Shown here piece by piece: positions 26,815 to 35,426 of a stretch of DNA of 64,000 nt. The DNA comes from Niveispirillum irakense DSM 11586 (GTDB taxonomy: Bacteria > Pseudomonadota > Alphaproteobacteria > Azospirillales > Azospirillaceae). The stretch is from the NCBI RefSeq assembly GCF_000429645.1, contig NZ_AUCG01000023.1:310001-374000 (forward strand), given 5' to 3'. The stretch's first letter is position 1; each line of letters starts with the position of its first letter. Under the pieces are notes generated by a model that ran no database searches, was not told where the DNA came from, and was given only the letters and a program-made list of their open reading frames with translations. A program made the translations under genes and the position numbers.

Positions 26815-28287
26815 ATGTCGATCGATTTCAGCGCCTTCATTGCCGGCCAGCCCGTAACTGGCAATGGCCCCGCCCAACCCGTCATCAATCCGGCTACGGA
26901 AGAAACCCTGGCCGCCATCCCGGAGGCCGGCGTCGATCTGGTAGATCGCGCCGCCCAGGCCGCCCGCATTGCTTTTGAGGATGGCCGGTGGCATGGCAAG
27001 TCTGTGGAAGAGCGGCAAGCCATGCTGCGCCGCATTGCCGATGTGATTGATGCCGCATCCGACGAACTGTCCGCGATCGAGACGGCGAATACCGGCATTC
27101 CGCTGAGCCAGGCCAAGGCCCGGCATATTGCCCGCGCCGGGCATAATTTCCGCTTCTTTGCTGATTATATCGGGCAGGCCGCTGGCCGGATCTATGATCA
27201 GGCCCCCGATCATATGACCCTGGTGCGCCGCCAGCCTGTCGGCGTGGCCGGTCTGATCGCGCCCTGGAACGCACCGGTCGCCCTGGGGGCGATGAAGATC
27301 GCCGGCGCCATCGCCTTCGGCAATAGCTGCATCATCAAACCATCCGAACAGGCCCCCCTGGGCGTACACAAACTGGTGGAACTGATCCATCGGGCGGGGC
27401 TGCCGGAAGGGGTTGTCAATCTGGTCAGCGGTCGGGGGGCTGTGACCGGCGATGCCCTGGTCCGCCACCCGGAGGTGGACCTTGTCTCCTTCACCGGTGG
27501 CACGACAACGGGCCGCGCCATCATGTCGGCAGCGGGGCAGATGCTGAAGCCCTCGACCATGGAATTGGGCGGCAAATCCGCCAATATCATTTTCGACAGC
27601 GCCGATTTCGATCAGGCGGTGGATGGCGCCCTGCTGGGTATCTTCACCAATAATGGCCAGCAATGTCTGGCCGGGTCGCGCATTCTGGTGCAGCGTTCCA
27701 TCGCAGACCGCTTTATCACGGCCTTCCTGGAACGCGTTGCCCGACTGCGCATTGGCAGCCCGCTGGATGCCGGGACGGAACTGGGGCCGGTCGCGTCCAG
27801 CGCGCATCGTGACCGCATCCTGTCTTATGCCGATACCGCCCGGCGAGAGGGGATGCAGATCCTGGCCGGCGGCAGGGCACATTCAGGGTTCGACAAGGGC
27901 TTCTATCTGGAACCGACCGTCGCCCTGACCGACGATCCCGGCGCCACCGTCTGCCGGGAAGAAATTTTCGGCCCCTTCGCCACCATTCTGCTGTTCGACA
28001 CGCCGGACGATGCCTTCCGCATCGCCAATGCCACCCGCTTCGGGCTGGTATCCTATGTCTGGACCCAGGATATTTATCTGGCCCTGCGCGCGCAGGAAGA
28101 ACTGCAATCCGGCGTCGTCTGGATCAACACACCGATGATGCGGGAATTGCGGGCCCCCTTCGGCGGCTGGAAGGAATCCGGCGTCGGTGCGGAAGGCGGC
28201 CTGGATTGCGAAGCCTTCTATACACGGCAGAAGACAATCACCCTGGCCCGCCACCCGCTGGCCCTGCGGCGGATGGGAACAGCATAG
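26815..28287 (+). CDS. Aldehyde dehydrogenase (NAD(P)+)
   Basis: The 490-residue protein has the full ALDH set: PWNAPVALGAMKIAGA, FTGGTTTGRAI, catalytic Glu in MELGGKSAN (about residue 251), catalytic Cys in NNGQQCLAGSR (about residue 285) and EEIFGPFATI near the C-terminus. It oxidises an aldehyde to an acid in the cytoplasm. It forms a two-gene operon with the monooxygenase, so it probably acts on that pathway's aldehyde intermediate. The identity of that aldehyde is unknown. Confidence 0.92.
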   Translation: MSIDFSAFIAGQPVTGNGPAQPVINPATEETLAAIPEAGVDLVDRAAQAARIAFEDGRWHGKSVEERQAMLRRIADVIDAASDELSAIETANTGIPLSQAKARHIARAGHNFRFFADYIGQAAGRIYDQAPDHMTLVRRQPVGVAGLIAPWNAPVALGAMKIAGAIAFGNSCIIKPSEQAPLGVHKLVELIHRAGLPEGVVNLVSGRGAVTGDALVRHPEVDLVSFTGGTTTGRAIMSAAGQMLKPSTMELGGKSANIIFDSADFDQAVDGALLGIFTNNGQQCLAGSRILVQRSIADRFITAFLERVARLRIGSPLDAGTELGPVASSAHRDRILSYADTARREGMQILAGGRAHSGFDKGFYLEPTVALTDDPGATVCREEIFGPFATILLFDTPDDAFRIANATRFGLVSYVWTQDIYLALRAQEELQSGVVWINTPMMRELRAPFGGWKESGVGAEGGLDCEAFYTRQKTITLARHPLALRRMGTA

Positions 28288-28349
28288 GCAAGTGCAGGAT
28301 GTTGGGGGGTAAAGGAAAAGGTTGCCTTTCCCCCCAGCCGTCCCCGGCT

Positions 28350-29177
28350 TCAGCCGATATGGCGCCATTGCGGCCGGGCGGTGCTGTTGTCGCGGGTCAG
28401 CAGCATGTAATATTCGTACCGGTCGGGATTATAGAGGCTCTGCTGATGCAGGATGGGTTTGCCTTCCCGGTCAAACACGGTCCGCCGCAGGCGGATTACC
28501 GGCGAGCCGATCGCCACACCCAGCTTTTCCGCCGCATGGTCGTTGGCGGCGATGGCACTGATGGTCTGTTCAGCGCTGACGGCAATGATGCCGGCCTGTT
28601 CCAGAATGCGCACCACCGGCCTGTCATCCGCCATCTGCCCGTCCAGAAGCGGGCCATAGGATGGCGCCAGATAGACCCCTGTCAGGGATACCGGCTTGTC
28701 CTTGTGGGAGCGCAGACGCTCCAGCCATACCCCCCGGCTGCCGGCTGGCAGCTTCAACGCTGCCACAGCATGGGGAGGCAGCAGCGTATCAGGGTTGAAG
28801 GCCAGGGTCTGTGCCGTCGTTTCCACCCCGATGGTGATCAGGTTCTCGATCAAGCCAGACAGGCGCTGGGGGCCGGCACCTCCCCCTTCCTGGGGGGCCG
28901 GGAAGGTGCCCACCCCCTGGCGGCGCACGACCAGCCCTTCCCGTTCCAGCATCTCCAGCGCCCGGCGCACCGTAACGCGAGAAAGGTTGAACTGGGCAGA
29001 CAGGGCCATTTCCGTGGGCAATGGCGTGGTGGGACCATAGGCCCCATCGGTGATCTGCTGGCGCAGCACGACATAAAGCTGGTGATAAACCGGCAGGCTG
29101 CTGCCATCCTTGGACAAGGCCCCCCGCCCGCCACCGCTGGCCGGACGTCCCTTTTTCTGCTTTGTGGTCAAAGCCAA
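28350..29177 (-). CDS. GntR-family regulator with UTRA domain (HutC type)
   Basis: The 275-residue protein has an N-terminal winged helix (LPVYHQLYVVLRQQITDGAYG, PLPTEMALSAQFNLSRVTVRRALEMLEREGLVVRRQGVGTF, seen in pieces) and a UTRA effector domain ending LYNPDRYEYYM. The N-terminal 25 residues are basic and probably disordered. Such regulators repress until a small pathway metabolite binds. It is convergent with the aldehyde dehydrogenase gene and divergent from the molybdopterin oxidase gene, in whose shared promoter an 18-bp dyad lies. It is a candidate regulator of the island. Confidence 0.9.
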   Translation of the reverse strand: MALTTKQKKGRPASGGGRGALSKDGSSLPVYHQLYVVLRQQITDGAYGPTTPLPTEMALSAQFNLSRVTVRRALEMLEREGLVVRRQGVGTFPAPQEGGGAGPQRLSGLIENLITIGVETTAQTLAFNPDTLLPPHAVAALKLPAGSRGVWLERLRSHKDKPVSLTGVYLAPSYGPLLDGQMADDRPVVRILEQAGIIAVSAEQTISAIAANDHAAEKLGVAIGSPVIRLRRTVFDREGKPILHQQSLYNPDRYEYYMLLTRDNSTARPQWRHIG

Positions 29178-29264
29178 TTCATATCCCCAATCGCTTCAAT
29201 CGGCCGGCGCTACGCATAAACTGTTCCCCGAAATCCGGGAGGGCATCAACCGGTTTGCCCGCGT

Positions 29265-29282
29265 TGTATTATACATGATACC
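29265..29282. promoter_or_regulatory. Dyad (candidate GntR operator) between GntR and molybdopterin oxidase genes
   Basis: TGTATTATACA (29265-29275) is a perfect 11-base palindrome. In the 18-bp frame used at the other sites it reads TGTATT-N6-GATACC, with a degenerate right half. It lies in the 280-base divergent region between the GntR gene and the molybdopterin subunit gene, suiting autoregulation. Confidence 0.4.
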
Positions 29283-29457
29283 TTTAGAAAAGGGTGTCCC
29301 GGTGGAGATGGATGACAGGCTGACGATGCCCAAGTGATGGAAATAAAGGCTTTCCACACCTGTTATGGCCGTGCCCGACAGGTGGTTGCTGGTTGAAGGT
29401 TAAGGTGCTTTGTCGTCCTTTACAATCAAGATTGGCGTATCGGGTGAAGGAGGTTTC

Positions 29458-31656
29458 GTGACAAGAGACAAATCGGCAGCCACATGGTCCGCCCCCGCCC
29501 CTTCCCGTCGTGCCATCCTTGCCGGCGGTGGCAGCCTGCTGCTGGGTTTGGTTGCAGGCCATGCAGGATTGGCCAGCGCCGCCGGCCAGGCAACGGATGC
29601 AGACACGCCTTTCGCTGCCTGGATGGATATCGCCGAAGATGGCGCCATCACCGTTGCCACACCAGCGGCAGAAATGGGCCAAGGTATCTTCACCTCTCTG
29701 CCTAAGATCCTGATTGACGAGTTAGGCGGTGACTGGTCACAGGTCACGGTCGTGAATTCCGACGGGAATCAGGCGCTGGCAAACCCGGCCACCAAGGGCC
29801 AGACGACGGGCCAGTCCATCAGTGTGCGGGGCTATTACCCGCTGCTGCGCAAGCTGGGGGCCCAGGCGCGGGAAATGCTGCGTCAGGCCGCCGCCGCACA
29901 CTGGCAAATCCCTTTGGACCGGGTGCGAATTGAAAATGGGTTTGCGGTCGACGCCCAGTCCAGCCGACGGATCAATATTGGAAAGCTGGTCAAAGCGGCA
30001 TCCGCCCTGCCCCTGCCGGAAAACCCACCGCTGAAGCCCCGCGACCAATTAAAACTGGTGGGTCAGGCGACCCCGGCCAAGGATTGTGCGGAGAAGGTCA
30101 GCGGTCGCGCCATCTATGCAGGCGATATCAAACTGCCCGGCCTGTTGACCGCCATCGTGAAGATGAGCCCGGTTTTCGGCGGCAGCGTGCGTCATTACGA
30201 TCCGGCCCCTGCCCTGGCCATTCCAGGCGTGGTCGCTGTGGTGCCCTTCGGCGGACAGGTGCTGGACACACCTTTCCCCTATGAAGCCGGCCTTGCCATC
30301 GTGGCGGAGAATTTCTGGGCGGCCCGCAAGGGATATGACGCGCTGGAGGTGGAATTTGATGGGGGGCGTGATCCCGCCTGTTCCACCGCTGCACTCGCCG
30401 CTACGCGACCGGGGCTGGCGGTGAAGGGGCCGGCCATCCAGGCGCTGGCACAGGGCGATACGGCCACCGCCTGGGCGGATGCCGCCCATCGGCTGGACTA
30501 TTTCTACGATGTCCCCTTTCTGGCCCATATGACGATGGAGCCGATGACCTGCGTCGCCCAAGTGGACGGGGACCGCGCCACCTTATGGGCACCAACCCAG
30601 GGCCCCCAAATGGTGGCGCGCGTGGTGGGGCAGTTGCTGGGCATTAATCCGGAACAGGTGACCGTGCATCGCACCTTCCTGGGCGGCGGGTTCGGCCGGC
30701 GCTGGCCCCGTGACTTCGCCGTGCAGGCCGCAGAAATCGCCAAAGCCGTCGGGCGCCCGGTCAAGCTGATCTGGACACGCGAGGAAGATACCCAGCACGA
30801 TTTTTACCGCCCGGGCATGGGGTTGCGTGCCCGGATCAGCCTGGACGCGACAAGGAAGCTAACAGGCTTGCACCTGACCGCCGTCGGTCCCTCCCTGATG
30901 GCGTGGCAGCGGGCCCCAAGCGGGCCGCCGCGTGCCGATTTTGCGGCCGTGGGCGGATTGAACGATATTCAATACAAGCTGCCGGCGCTGACGGTGGATT
31001 GGGTGGACCAGCCAACGCCGATCCCCATCGGCATGTGGCGTGGCGTCGGCCATTCGCAGAACGGTTTTTTCGTCGAAAGCATCATTGACGAGCTGGCCTA
31101 TGCGGGCGGGCACGACCCCTATCATTTCCGCCGCGATCTGCTGACCGATCATCCGCGGTCGGTCAGGGTATTGGACAAAGCAGCGGAAGCCATCGGCTGG
31201 GGCCGTGCGCTGCCGCCGGGCCAGGGCCTGGGCATCGCCTTCATGGAATCCTATGGCACGCTTGTGGCCCATAGCGCCCTGGTCAGCGTAACAGATGGCA
31301 AGGCGAAAATCGAAAAACTGGTCGCGGTGGTTGATCCGGGTTTAGCTGTCGATCCGGGAACGATTGAGGCCCAGGTCCAGGGTGCCGCGATCTTCGCCCT
31401 CTCGGCGCTTTACCACGGTGAAATCACCGTGACCGACGGCAAGGTCGATCAAAGCTCCTTCATCGATCAACCGACCCTGACAATGGCGGAAACCCCGCCG
31501 ATCGACGTTCATATCCTGGAAACAGAAGGGGCACCCATAGGGGGAATGGGAGAGCCGGGCCTGCCCACCGTCGCCCCTGCCGTTACCAACGCCATCTTCG
31601 CGGCAACGGGCATCCGTATCCGGTCATTGCCACTCGCCAAGACGAAGCTGGCGTAA
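29458..31656 (+). CDS. Xanthine dehydrogenase-family molybdopterin subunit (isoquinoline 1-oxidoreductase beta-like), Tat-exported
   Basis: GTG 29458 is preceded by AAGGAGG at the right distance, so the TTG extension to 29410 is rejected; 732 residues result. A twin-arginine signal (PSRRAILAGGGSLLLGLVAG) begins near residue 16, so the enzyme is exported folded. The body matches the large-subunit family that includes IorB and membrane aldehyde dehydrogenases: AEMGQGIFTSLPKILIDELG, FLGGGFGRRWPRDFAVQAA, and the catalytic Glu in GGMGEPGLPTVAPAVTNAIF. These enzymes need a [2Fe-2S] small subunit, but none is adjacent. The reaction is probably hydroxylation of an N-heterocycle or aldehyde oxidation. 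Confidence 0.85.
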   Translation: MTRDKSAATWSAPAPSRRAILAGGGSLLLGLVAGHAGLASAAGQATDADTPFAAWMDIAEDGAITVATPAAEMGQGIFTSLPKILIDELGGDWSQVTVVNSDGNQALANPATKGQTTGQSISVRGYYPLLRKLGAQAREMLRQAAAAHWQIPLDRVRIENGFAVDAQSSRRINIGKLVKAASALPLPENPPLKPRDQLKLVGQATPAKDCAEKVSGRAIYAGDIKLPGLLTAIVKMSPVFGGSVRHYDPAPALAIPGVVAVVPFGGQVLDTPFPYEAGLAIVAENFWAARKGYDALEVEFDGGRDPACSTAALAATRPGLAVKGPAIQALAQGDTATAWADAAHRLDYFYDVPFLAHMTMEPMTCVAQVDGDRATLWAPTQGPQMVARVVGQLLGINPEQVTVHRTFLGGGFGRRWPRDFAVQAAEIAKAVGRPVKLIWTREEDTQHDFYRPGMGLRARISLDATRKLTGLHLTAVGPSLMAWQRAPSGPPRADFAAVGGLNDIQYKLPALTVDWVDQPTPIPIGMWRGVGHSQNGFFVESIIDELAYAGGHDPYHFRRDLLTDHPRSVRVLDKAAEAIGWGRALPPGQGLGIAFMESYGTLVAHSALVSVTDGKAKIEKLVAVVDPGLAVDPGTIEAQVQGAAIFALSALYHGEITVTDGKVDQSSFIDQPTLTMAETPPIDVHILETEGAPIGGMGEPGLPTVAPAVTNAIFAATGIRIRSLPLAKTKLA

Positions 31657-31745
31657 ATTCTCACAACGGGCCGCTTGTACAAAAGGGCGAAGACGCTGAT
31701 AAAAAGGGTATAGGGCAACATCCGCAAAATCGGGACGGGAGTTTC

Positions 31746-32540
31746 ATGGACCATCCGACCATCGAAACGGGACTAAGCTCGGACCAACTGGATCACTCCG
31801 CGCCGACGCCGCTTTATCACCAGATCTATCTGGTATTGCGAGAAAAAATACGCAGCGGCGCGTTTCCCGCCAACTCCATCATGCCGGGTGAGCAGGAGTT
31901 GGCGAAACTGTTCGATGTTTCCCGCATCACTGTCAAACGGGCGCTGAATGAGCTGGCAGCCCATGATCTGGTGACGCGCCATCGCGGGCGCGGCACGGTC
32001 GTTACCGCCTCAGCGGCACTGCCGCAGGTCCATGGCAGCTTCGACAATCTGATCGAAAGCCTGAAGACCATGGGCCTGGAAACCCAGGTCGAGATACTGG
32101 AGATGACCGATCAGCCAGCAGCGTCAAATGTTGCCGCCCTGCTGGATATCGAACCGGGTACCAAGGTCCAGCGCGCTGTCCGCCTGCGCAAACTGACGGG
32201 GGAGCCCTTCAGCTATCTGGTGCAGTATATGCCCACGGACATTGCCGCAATGATCCCCCGCGATGCGATGAAAACCGTGCCGATTCTGCTTCTGCTGGAG
32301 CAGGCCGGCGCCACCCCCTATGAAGCAGAGCAATGGATCACCGCCGTCGCGGCGGAGCCCCATATTGCTGCCGCCCTGGGCATGAGCCCCGGCGCGCCCT
32401 TGCTGCGGGTAGAGCGTGTAATGCGTGACAAGACAGGCCGCGCCATCCAACTGATCCACGCCCATTACCGGCCCGACCGGTTCAAATACCACATGCGGTC
32501 GAGCCGCAAAGGCGGTGCCAGCGCTTGGAAATCGGAATAA
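31746..32540 (+). CDS. Second GntR-family regulator with UTRA domain
   Basis: The 264-residue protein has a winged helix (LYHQIYLVLREKIRSGAF, LFDVSRITVKRALNELAAHDL) and a UTRA domain with the ending HAHYRPDRFKYHM. It is similar in layout to the GntR product at 28350, and the two may share operators of the TGTATT type. A palindrome, TTGTACAA, lies at 31675-31682 upstream. It follows the molybdopterin subunit by 89 bases in the same direction, so it may be co-transcribed. The cognate effector is unknown. Confidence 0.9.
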   Translation: MDHPTIETGLSSDQLDHSAPTPLYHQIYLVLREKIRSGAFPANSIMPGEQELAKLFDVSRITVKRALNELAAHDLVTRHRGRGTVVTASAALPQVHGSFDNLIESLKTMGLETQVEILEMTDQPAASNVAALLDIEPGTKVQRAVRLRKLTGEPFSYLVQYMPTDIAAMIPRDAMKTVPILLLLEQAGATPYEAEQWITAVAAEPHIAAALGMSPGAPLLRVERVMRDKTGRAIQLIHAHYRPDRFKYHMRSSRKGGASAWKSE

Positions 32541-32801
32541 CATCCTTGATAATAGGGGTAAAATTTCTGGTTAATATTTTGATAAAAAAGCAATTATTTT
32601 TTCAATGCCATTATGCGCTGAACAGGATTAGGAATAAAAATCTATAGGATAATTTTCCCTTATCGTTCTGTCGTCTTATATGGAAATCAGGCGCTCATAT
32701 TTGTGAACATCACTATAAATTTCTCTTAAATTAGATAAAGAAAACTCAATAACTAATTGTTATTATTTATATATGTCATCCATTCGAGGATGGAGAAAAG
32801 C
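32541..32801. other. AT-rich intergenic stretch before the Abi-like gene
   Basis: These 261 bases are strikingly AT-rich against the GC-rich surroundings and contain several poly-A/T tracts. No gene or clear dyad is seen. The composition suggests either a strong promoter region or recently acquired DNA associated with the following membrane protein gene. Confidence 0.5.
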
Positions 32802-33673
32802 ATGTCGCGACGGGTTGAATGGAAGCGTCTGGTGAAATCCGCTTTGCCAGCATGCTTTGTGGTGCTGGTATTGTGGTTTGTCGCCTGGATCGTATCGGTG
32901 GGCGGTCCGCTTAAATCCGTTTCGCAGCAACCTGTCGGCGATGCGTTCAACAGCTTGAACGCGCTGTTCGCTGGCCTTGCCTTTGTTGGCGTGCTGACAA
33001 CGATCATCTTCCAGCTTGTCGATCAGGCAGAATCTACCGACAAGCTGCGGGAAACAGCGGAGGCCAACCAGCGGACCATGCAGGCCGCCACCGACAAGGC
33101 GGTTCTGGACATGTTCCAGACATTCTGCAGCCCCTACTTCCAGGAAGTCAAAAGCGCGTCCCACCAGATATTGATCCATTGCATGGTCAGCCGGCGGTAC
33201 CGCGATTTTGTCGTCAGCCGCCTGTTCGTGGTCGATCAGTTGGATTTGGATGAGGGTCTTAAAGACTGGTTGAGCCGTACCTATGGCGCCGCCTCAGCGA
33301 CCGATACGGATGGCAACCTCTCCAAAGAACGGCTGCAGCGCTACAAGCTGGATGAATTGATGAATTTCTTCAGCCTTCTGTCAGTGCAACATTGTAGCGC
33401 CGACGTGGTGAAGCGATGCGATTTTGCCTATCCCTGGTGGCGACCGCTGTTCTGGGAAATCGCCTTGACCCAGCTTGAACGGTATCAGGCCAGCGAGGTC
33501 ATCCAGACCATTGCAAGCCCGCCCCCGGCTTCCGCGACGTCGTGGAAAGGTTGGACCGTCTTTATGGGTATGAACCATTTGCCGGGCGTGAAGATCTGGA
33601 AGCGCATCTGGCCGCTCACCCCAAGATCCGTGCCTATCGCGCAGGCCCCTTGGCCAATGGCGCCCCCCAATGA
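32802..33673 (+). pseudogene. Membrane protein resembling putative phage abortive-infection proteins, frameshifted at a C-run
   Basis: ATG 32802 has GGAG upstream. The product has two membrane helices (ACFVVLVLWFVAWIVSVGG and LNALFAGLAFVGVLTTIIFQL) followed by a charged helix and a cytosolic domain (DMFQTFCSPYFQEVKSASHQ). This layout resembles the putAbiC-like family. As sequenced, the frame after about residue 240 becomes atypical and runs to 33806. A one-base insertion in the C5 run at 33522-33526 restores a natural C-terminus (GFRDVVERLDRLYGYEPFAG, then HPKIRAYRAGPLANGAPQ) ending at TGA 33671-33673, about 290 residues. This may be a sequencing error, a phase-variable tract or a dead gene. 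The defence role is inferred from family resemblance only. Confidence 0.6.
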
Positions 33674-33813
33674 CCGGATGTGTCGCCGCACCATCACCCC
33701 GGCGGGGGGAATACTGATATTGCCGCTTCATCTTTTTCAGCCGAAACAGATGCGAAAATTATGCGTTGGCTTGACATGGATCATCCCGGACGAAACCCTT
33801 CTATAGGATATAG

Positions 33814-33848
33814 GGGCGCCACCACGAAGGTGGTATCGTCCGGCGCCC
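33814..33848 (+). promoter_or_regulatory. Nested hairpin in the leader region of the second chemoreceptor gene
   Basis: GGGCGCC (33814-33820) pairs with GGCGCCC (33842-33848). Inside it ACCAC (33821-33825) pairs with GTGGT (33830-33834), leaving a seven-base bulge. It lies 114 bases before the chemoreceptor start in an otherwise gene-free stretch (33674-33962). It could be a 5' UTR structure; no T-tract follows, so it is not a clear terminator. Confidence 0.4.
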
Positions 33849-33962
33849 TCCAACCGGCATGATTGCAGCCCGCATTTCCCTTTTTCGTCCTTTCACCCCC
33901 GCGTCAGCACCGTTTCCGCCTTCGTTTCCCTTCCGGACTGACCTTTCAAGGACCGTGGCACG

Positions 33963-35426
33963 ATGATGCAACTTGCGAATATCCGCCGGATGACCTCCCT
34001 GCTGATCCTGGGGCTGCTCTTGCTCCAGGTGCCGGCCATCGCTGTGGGTGAACTGGTTCTGACAGGGCACTTCAAGGGAACGGCGACATTACTTTCGGCC
34101 TTATTGTTCCTTGCTGGGGTGGCGGCACATTGGCTGCTGCGTGGACAGGCGCTGGAGCGGATCGTGCTGGGCGGATTGCTGCCCATGGCCGCGGCGGCTG
34201 CGATGGTGGCGGTCCAGGGCACGGCCTGGCATTCCGACATCCATATCTATTTCTACGTGCTGATGGCGGTGGTTGCCGGCTATTGCGACCGTTGGGCATT
34301 GATTGCCGGGGCTGTGGTGCTGGAAATCCACCATCTGGCAACCGCGTTCCTCGCCCCCGATTATCTGTTTCCCGGCAATGTGGACGTGCTGCGCGTGCTG
34401 CTGCATTGCTGGTTGATCCTGTTCCAGACGGGGCTGCTGCTGGCGCTGGCCACCACCATGTCCCGTGCCTTCCATAGTGCAGAGGCAGCACTGGCCGAGG
34501 CGCATGAGGCCCGGGAAGCGATTGAAAAGGCAACGGCGGAGCGTGAGGCGCTGGCTGTCCAGGCCCGTGAAGAGCGGATAACGGCACTCAATCAGGTCGC
34601 CGATCAGCTTGAGCAGGATGTCGGCCAGTTGGCCGTGGAAGTTTCCGCCGCCGCGCGGCAGGCATCCGAAGATGCCGAGGCCCTGCGCGGCTTTGCCCAG
34701 AAGGGCATCGAAATTGCTGACGGGGTGAGCAAATCAAGCCAGGGCGCGTCTGAAAGCGTGGATACGCTGGCGGAAGGCACAGAGCAGCTTGCCGCCGCCA
34801 TCTCTGAGATTGGTGAGCAATTGGAGCGGTCCACCGCCGTCTCCCACCGCGCGACAGAGAAGGCACGGGATAGTCAGCGGATTGTCGCCAGCCTGTCTGA
34901 AACCACCCGCAGCATTGATAGCGTGCTGGGCGCGATCACCGATCTGGCTTCCCAGACCCAGCTTCTGGCGCTGAACGCGACCATTGAGGCATCCCGCGCC
35001 GGGGAGGCTGGCAAGGGCTTCAACGTCGTCGCCAATGAGGTGAAGAACCTTGCGGCCCAAAGTGCGCGGTCAGCCCAGGATGTGGGCGATAAGATCGCCG
35101 CGATCCGGCAAAGCACGGATGAAGCCGTAGCCGCGATTGAGGAAATCGCCCAGATCATCACCGATCTGGATCAGGTGAATGCCGCCATCGCCAGCGCCAT
35201 GACGGAGCAGGATGCCGCCACCCGGGAAATGGCTTCCCACGCCTCCAACGCCGCTGCCGCCACCCGCGTTTCAGCCCAATTGGGCGACGATGTGGTGCGG
35301 GTTGGCACCTCCACCGGTCAGGCTGCCGACCGGATGACCGGCCTGTCGGAGACGTTACGCCAGCGCACCGATCGCCTGACGAAGGCCGTGGGTGCCTTTG
35401 TGTCCCAGGTCCGCCGCTCCGCCTGA
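33963..35426 (+). CDS. Methyl-accepting chemotaxis protein with integral-membrane sensor, no HAMP
   Basis: The 487-residue protein begins with five to six membrane helices over about 165 residues (for example [20 protein letters not shown] and [20 protein letters not shown]), with no large periplasmic domain. A coiled coil leads directly into the MCP signalling domain, whose tip reads [20 protein letters not shown]. No HAMP domain is visible. The membrane part contains histidines ([14 protein letters not shown] region), so sensing of membrane state, redox or a small gas is possible. It ends one base before the stop of the convergent radical SAM gene. Confidence 0.9.
   Translation: MMQLANIRRMTSLLILGLLLLQVPAIAVGELVLTGHFKGTATLLSALLFLAGVAAHWLLRGQALERIVLGGLLPMAAAAAMVAVQGTAWHSDIHIYFYVLMAVVAGYCDRWALIAGAVVLEIHHLATAFLAPDYLFPGNVDVLRVLLHCWLILFQTGLLLALATTMSRAFHSAEAALAEAHEAREAIEKATAEREALAVQAREERITALNQVADQLEQDVGQLAVEVSAAARQASEDAEALRGFAQKGIEIADGVSKSSQGASESVDTLAEGTEQLAAAISEIGEQLERSTAVSHRATEKARDSQRIVASLSETTRSIDSVLGAITDLASQTQLLALNATIEASRAGEAGKGFNVVANEVKNLAAQSARSAQDVGDKIAAIRQSTDEAVAAIEEIAQIITDLDQVNAAIASAMTEQDAATREMASHASNAAAATRVSAQLGDDVVRVGTSTGQAADRMTGLSETLRQRTDRLTKAVGAFVSQVRRSA

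Noticed and set aside
25569-27116. A 515-codon open frame on the minus strand
   Set aside because: It covers the monooxygenase and ALDH genes in antisense; the plus-strand products have complete catalytic motifs.
33771-33807. TTGACA with a downstream TATAGG as a promoter for the second chemoreceptor
   Set aside because: The spacing is about 25 bases, too long for a sigma-70 promoter, and no better -10 element lies at 16-18 bases.
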